NCBI RefSeq assembly: GCF_003025595.1
Contig: NZ_PYMI01000009.1
Coordinates: 62,001-126,000, forward strand
Length of the DNA: 64,000 nucleotides
Reading direction: 5' to 3'
Origin: Photobacterium ganghwense
Lineage (GTDB): Bacteria; Pseudomonadota; Gammaproteobacteria; Enterobacterales; Vibrionaceae
The notes under the pieces are model-generated. The model was given only the letters and a program-made list of their open reading frames with translations. It was not told the origin of the DNA and ran no database searches. This document shows positions 60,534 through 64,000 of this stretch, piece after piece (position 1 is the stretch's first letter; the number at the start of each line of letters is the position of its first letter). The position numbers and the translations under genes were made by a program.

Positions 60534-61550
60534 ATGTCCGATATTAGAACCCTTGGTGAGTTCATTGTCGAGAAACAAACTGACTTCCCCCACGCCAGCG
60601 GCGAACTGTCTTCGCTATTAGGTTCAATCAAACTGGCGGCCAAAATCGTCAACCGTGAAATCAACAAAGCAGGTCTGGTTGATATTACCGGTTCGATCGG
60701 CGGCCAGAATGTACAAGGGGAAGAGCAACAGAAACTCGATGTGTACGCCAACGATAAGTTCAAAGCTGCCCTTGAAGCCCGTGATCAAGTGTGTGGTGTA
60801 GCGAGTGAAGAAGAAGACGAAGCTGTCGCCTTCAACAAAGAGCTCAACCGCAATGCCAAGTACGTTGTTTTGATGGACCCACTGGATGGTTCTTCGAATA
60901 TTGACGTAAACGTTTCCGTCGGTACGATCTTCTCTATCTACCGCCGCGTTTCTCCGGTGGGTACCCCTCCAACGGAAGAAGATTTCCTGCAGCCGGGCCA
61001 CCGCCAGGTTGCTGCCGGTTACATCATTTATGGTTCATCTACCATGCTGGTTTACACAACCGGCAACGGTGTACACGGCTTTACCTACGACCCGTCTCTG
61101 GGTGTTTTCTGCCTGTCGCACGAGAACATGCGCATTCCTGAAGAAGGCCGCATTTACTCCATCAACGAAGGTAACTATTTCCGCTTCCCTATGGGCGTGA
61201 AGAAGTACATCAAATACTGCCAGGAGAATGTGCCGGAAGATCACCGTCCGTACACCTCTCGCTACATCGGCTCTCTGGTCGCGGACTTCCACCGTAACCT
61301 GCTGAAAGGCGGCATCTACCTGTACCCAAGCACTGCGACGCACCCTCAGGGTAAACTGCGTCTTCTTTATGAATGTAACCCAATGGCGTTCCTGATTGAG
61401 CAGGCGGGTGGTATCGCTTCTGACGGCAGTCGTCGCATCATGGACATTGAACCGACCGAACTTCACCAGCGGGTGCCGTTCTTTGTCGGATCGACCCCGA
61501 TGGTCCGAAAAGTCGAAGCATTCCTCAAAGAATTCCCTGAACAGGAATAA
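60534..61550 (+). CDS. fbp: Fructose-1,6-bisphosphatase class I
   Basis: 338 residues from the ATG at 60534 behind AAGGA (E. coli 332). Gluconeogenic hydrolysis of fructose-1,6-bisphosphate. The metal- and substrate-binding DPLDGSSNIDVNVSVGTIF (about residues 115-134) is intact; other blocks are VASEEEDE (the first metal-site glutamates) and ADFHRNLLKGGIYLYPST. An in-frame ATG six codons earlier overlaps the ribosome site and is unlikely. Confidence 0.97.
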   Translation: MSDIRTLGEFIVEKQTDFPHASGELSSLLGSIKLAAKIVNREINKAGLVDITGSIGGQNVQGEEQQKLDVYANDKFKAALEARDQVCGVASEEEDEAVAFNKELNRNAKYVVLMDPLDGSSNIDVNVSVGTIFSIYRRVSPVGTPPTEEDFLQPGHRQVAAGYIIYGSSTMLVYTTGNGVHGFTYDPSLGVFCLSHENMRIPEEGRIYSINEGNYFRFPMGVKKYIKYCQENVPEDHRPYTSRYIGSLVADFHRNLLKGGIYLYPSTATHPQGKLRLLYECNPMAFLIEQAGGIASDGSRRIMDIEPTELHQRVPFFVGSTPMVRKVEAFLKEFPEQE

Positions 61551-61555
61551 TCTGC

Positions 61556-61587
61556 AAAAACAGGCTGCCAATGCAGCCTGTTTTTTT
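61556..61587 (+). terminator. Rho-independent terminator of fbp
   Basis: CAGGCTGC and GCAGCCTG around CAAT with flanking A and T tracts (seven T residues). Confidence 0.92.
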
Positions 61588-61723
61588 GCATAATCACCCC
61601 CCTCACACTTCCGGCCTGTCCAAGCCTGCCGGAGGGCGTTGCGATTAGACAACGAATCGGCGATGTTGGTATTATAATTTCCAAACATCACCGCAAATAG
61701 TTAACTAAATAAAGGAAGAAACA

Positions 61724-62254
61724 ATGAGCCTGAATCAGGTACCAGCTGGTAAAGACATTCCAGAAGATATCTACGTGGTTATCGAAATCCCGGCAAACGC
61801 AGATCCAATCAAATACGAAGTCGACAAAGACTCTGGCGCAGTATTCGTGGATCGTTTCATGTCTACGCCAATGTTCTACCCATGTAACTACGGCTACGTG
61901 AACCACACGCTATCTCTGGACGGCGACCCAGTTGACGTACTGGTTCCGACTCCATTCCCACTGGTTCCGGGTTCAGTGATCCGCTGCCGTCCAGTTGGCG
62001 TTCTGAAGATGACTGACGAATCTGGTGAAGATGCGAAAGTTGTTGCTGTACCACACAGCAAGCTGACAAAAGAATACGACCACATCCAGGACGTAAACGA
62101 CCTGCCAGAACTGCTGAAAGCGCAGATCACTCATTTCTTCGAGCGTTACAAAGAGCTGGAAGCGGGCAAGTGGGTTAAAGTTGACGGCTGGGCTGACGCT
62201 GCTGCAGCTAAAGCGGAAATCCTTGAGTCATTCAAGCGCGCTCAGGAAAAATAA
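61724..62254 (+). CDS. ppa: Inorganic pyrophosphatase (family I)
   Basis: 176 residues (E. coli 176). Hydrolyses pyrophosphate, driving biosynthetic reactions. YEVDKDSGAVFVDRF, YPCNYGYVNHTLSLDGDPVDVLV (signature D-GDP-D-D with the three catalytic aspartates, about residues 66-71) and the DVNDLPELLKAQITHFFERYKELEAGKWVKV region are complete. AAAGGAAG precedes the ATG. Monocistronic. Confidence 0.98.
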   Translation: MSLNQVPAGKDIPEDIYVVIEIPANADPIKYEVDKDSGAVFVDRFMSTPMFYPCNYGYVNHTLSLDGDPVDVLVPTPFPLVPGSVIRCRPVGVLKMTDESGEDAKVVAVPHSKLTKEYDHIQDVNDLPELLKAQITHFFERYKELEAGKWVKVDGWADAAAAKAEILESFKRAQEK

Positions 62255-62262
62255 TCCTGAAG

Positions 62263-62291
62263 AAAGCCGGGCATCAAGCCCGGCTTTTTTT
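62263..62291 (+). terminator. Rho-independent terminator of ppa
   Basis: AAAGCCGGGC (62263-62272), loop ATCAA, GCCCGGCTTT (62278-62287), then T residues. Confidence 0.93.
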
Positions 62292-62369
62292 ATACTTGAT
62301 CCTGTAGCCCATGCCGTTACCGGATGCACCCCCCACCGCTAACGCAGGCAAAAACACCGGAGTCTCCCC

Positions 62370-62750
62370 ATGAAACAACGTATCCCCGGAGCCCTGATCG
62401 CCCTCGTCTGTTGGAGCGGACTGACACTCCCGGTCGCCGCGGAAGTGGTTTCCCCGGCCGAATTCTGGCAAACCTATCAGGCTCAGCCAAGTAATCCGCC
62501 ACTGATTGTCGATGTTCGCACCCCGGCAGAATTTGCCGACGGTCACTTGCCCGGTGCCATCAATATTCCGTTTGATGACATCAAACAGCTGACATCACTG
62601 GAACCCGATACCTCGCGGCCAATTATGCTGTACTGCCAGTCAGGACGCCGTTCAGGCATAGCAGAAGCAGAGCTGGCAAAGCTGGGGTATACCCAGCTCT
62701 ACAACGGTGAGAATTACCAGGCACTCGACGCCGCTATGCCTATGCGATAA
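62370..62750 (+). CDS. Periplasmic rhodanese-like protein
   Basis: 126 residues with a signal peptide (MKQRIPGALIALVCWSGLTL...VAA). A single rhodanese domain: PLIVDVRTPAEFADGHLPGAINIPFDDI and the active-site loop YCQSGRRSG with the catalytic cysteine (about residue 89). Similar in size and layout to PspE thiosulfate sulfurtransferase; the physiological acceptor is unknown. Own terminator. Confidence 0.9.
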   Translation: MKQRIPGALIALVCWSGLTLPVAAEVVSPAEFWQTYQAQPSNPPLIVDVRTPAEFADGHLPGAINIPFDDIKQLTSLEPDTSRPIMLYCQSGRRSGIAEAELAKLGYTQLYNGENYQALDAAMPMR

Positions 62751-62752
62751 TA

Positions 62753-62780
62753 AAAAACCCGGCTCACAGGCCGGGTTTTT
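62753..62780 (+). terminator. Rho-independent terminator of the rhodanese gene
   Basis: AAAAACCCGGC (62753-62763) and GCCGGGTTTTT (62770-62780), 6-base loop. Confidence 0.92.
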
Positions 62781-62835
62781 CGCTTTTGGTTCTGATGACT
62801 GAGACGATGATGTAAAGCCCTCAGGTTAAACCACG

Positions 62836-63198
62836 CTACACTGCTTGTCGCACTATCCGGCCACACCAGTCACCGCCGACAATCAGCGGCAGGCCGACCA
62901 CAGTCTGCTGGTAGAGATAAACAAACGCGTCACCATAAGGTGTGGTCACAGTCGCCCGATCATACACCTCCGGGTACTCCTCCAGCTCATCAAGATCCCG
63001 CAGGATTGTCCGGTCAATCTCATAGACCTCCCCCACCAGCTGAGCACCACCTGCGGCCTGAACGGCTGCCGGGTAAGGCCCCAGATCATACAGGCAGTAC
63101 CCGTAAGGCAAAGTATGCAGCCCCAGCAATGTCGCCTGACGAAGCAGGGAGTGGTTAGACTCCCCGTGTCGCAGGGTCCCGTAGACAAAAACCCTCAC
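62836..63198 (-). CDS. ytfP: YtfP, gamma-glutamylcyclotransferase-family protein
   Basis: 120 residues. MRVFVYGTLRHGESNHSLL is the phosphate-binding loop typical of the GGCT/AIG2-like fold, and the catalytic-site glutamate is in RDLDELEEYPEVYDR (about residue 73). The activity of YtfP is not established. It follows tamB after 15 bp on the same strand, as in E. coli (ytfN-ytfP). Confidence 0.92.
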   Translation of the reverse strand: MRVFVYGTLRHGESNHSLLRQATLLGLHTLPYGYCLYDLGPYPAAVQAAGGAQLVGEVYEIDRTILRDLDELEEYPEVYDRATVTTPYGDAFVYLYQQTVVGLPLIVGGDWCGRIVRQAV

Positions 63199-63213
63199 CG
63201 TCCCTTACTCCTG

Positions 63214-64000
63214 TTAGTTAAATTCGAACTGGTACAGCAGGTCGACCGCACTGTCGAGGCCTGACACCACTTCCACATAGAGATCTTTCATCAGGCGGTA
63301 ACGCACCGTGAATTCCCCTATCGAGTTGAAGATCCCGACACCGTATTTGACCTGCAGCCCCGGCGCGATGTAACCACTGATCGTCACCTGGGAGTCATCG
63401 CCCGAACCGGCCGTATCCAGCGACAGGTCCTGCACCCCAAATGCCTCACCGATGTTACCCACCAGCTGGCCGCCCTGTGCCAGACCCATACTGATCAGAG
63501 CCATGGTCATCGCATCGCCGCTGTTCGACTCGCTGTCGAGATCCCGGCCACGCAGGATGTAAGACAGCGCGTTCTGCTGCGGCATCGCCGGATCCGAGAA
63601 AATGTCCGCCTTCGGATTATCCGCCGGGCCGGTTACCCGGATCCCTGCAATCACATCGTCCTCGATATTTTCCGGATCGCGAATCGCCTCAATCGACAAG
63701 TATGGCTGATCTGCCGGACCATTAAACAGCAGCTGGCCTTTGCGGATCACCAGTGTCTGGCCAAAGGAGCGGTAAGTACCGTCCTTCAGGTTCACCTCAC
63801 CGAAGACCTGCGGCCCTTTATCATTCTGGCGGACATTCAGATCCCCCACCAGGTTAGATTTCAGGCCAAACGCACTCAGGCGTACATCATCCCCGATGCG
63901 AACCAGCACATTGGTTTTCACCGAGAACGGCATGGCTGACTCTTTTTCTACCGGCTTGAGATCTGCCGTCAGCAGGATCTCATCATCGGAAACGGCAACG
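63214..64000 (-). CDS. tamB: Translocation and assembly module protein TamB (C-terminal part)
   Basis: 262 codons of a gene that enters from the right edge; the frame is open to 64000. It is the C-terminal DUF490/TamB domain: GDLNVRQNDKGPQVFGEVNLKDGTYRSFGQ, the PxxxILRGR block (NALSYILRGRDLD), GYIAPGLQVKYGVGIFNSIGEFTVRYRL and a final aromatic LLYQFEF that docks to TamA. Full-length homologues are ~1250 residues. TamB bridges the periplasm and is implicated in phospholipid transport and assembly of some barrels. Confidence 0.95.
   Translation of the reverse strand, partial: VAVSDDEILLTADLKPVEKESAMPFSVKTNVLVRIGDDVRLSAFGLKSNLVGDLNVRQNDKGPQVFGEVNLKDGTYRSFGQTLVIRKGQLLFNGPADQPYLSIEAIRDPENIEDDVIAGIRVTGPADNPKADIFSDPAMPQQNALSYILRGRDLDSESNSGDAMTMALISMGLAQGGQLVGNIGEAFGVQDLSLDTAGSGDDSQVTISGYIAPGLQVKYGVGIFNSIGEFTVRYRLMKDLYVEVVSGLDSAVDLLYQFEFN

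Overview
The window is a compact, gene-dense stretch of a gammaproteobacterial chromosome. Every housekeeping protein reads as Vibrionaceae. A Photobacterium-like genus is my best guess, from the RpoD, LptD and TRAP sequences and a moderate-to-high GC content, but the genus is an inference. There are no insertion sequences, phage genes, CRISPR arrays or rRNA genes. The genes at both ends are cut by the window: tsaD on the left and tamB on the right.

Layout. (1) 1-5776: divergent tsaD, then the macromolecular-synthesis operon rpsU-yqeY-dnaG-rpoD, followed by a tRNA-Ile(CAU) of the ileX type. (2) 5777-11580: a secreted alpha/beta hydrolase facing a membrane-bound AraC-type regulator, pyruvate kinase, a GntR/FCD regulator and a 42-residue membrane microprotein. 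(3) 11682-29590: ilvIH, a long-chain acyl-CoA ligase under a FadR-like operator, leuO, a glycosyltransferase/PAP2 phosphatase pair, the leuL attenuator with leuABCD, a DUF547 protein, and a TPP riboswitch with thiBPQ. (4) 29714-46292: a PIN-PhoH protein, rapA, rluA, a D-2-hydroxyacid dehydrogenase, djlA, lptD-surA-pdxA-rsmA-apaG-apaH, folA and yjjPB. Regions 3 and 4 keep the gene order of minutes 1-2 of the E. coli chromosome (ilvH-ilvI-leuO-leuABCD-thiBPQ-rapA-rluA-djlA-lptD-surA-pdxA-rsmA-apaG-apaH-folA), with several genes lost and others gained. (5) 46389-53467: rplU-rpmA-yhbE-obgE divergent from ispB, a 63-residue orphan protein between two degenerate 15-bp repeat arrays, and mdh divergent from argR. 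(6) 53885-58113: a TAXI-type TRAP transporter (receptor, fused permease, UspA protein). (7) 58205-64000: ubiX and mpl divergent from fbp, then ppa, a periplasmic rhodanese, ytfP and the 3' end of tamB.

Functionally the window is dominated by branched-chain amino-acid synthesis (ilvIH, leuABCD, leuO), outer-membrane assembly (lptD, surA, tamB), translation (rpsU, rplU, rpmA, rsmA, rluA, obgE, tsaD) and replication/transcription initiation (dnaG, rpoD, rapA).

The most interesting new signal is the roughly 240-nt leader of ilvI. It combines a short Ile/Leu/Val-rich reading frame, a 15-bp long-range helix whose 5' arm lies inside that frame, an internal sequence complementary to the ilvI Shine-Dalgarno region, and a decoy copy of that Shine-Dalgarno region. 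It reads as a candidate translational attenuator. A second recurring signal is a set of degenerate 13-15-bp tandem arrays in four intergenic regions, one of which includes the stop codon of rluA.
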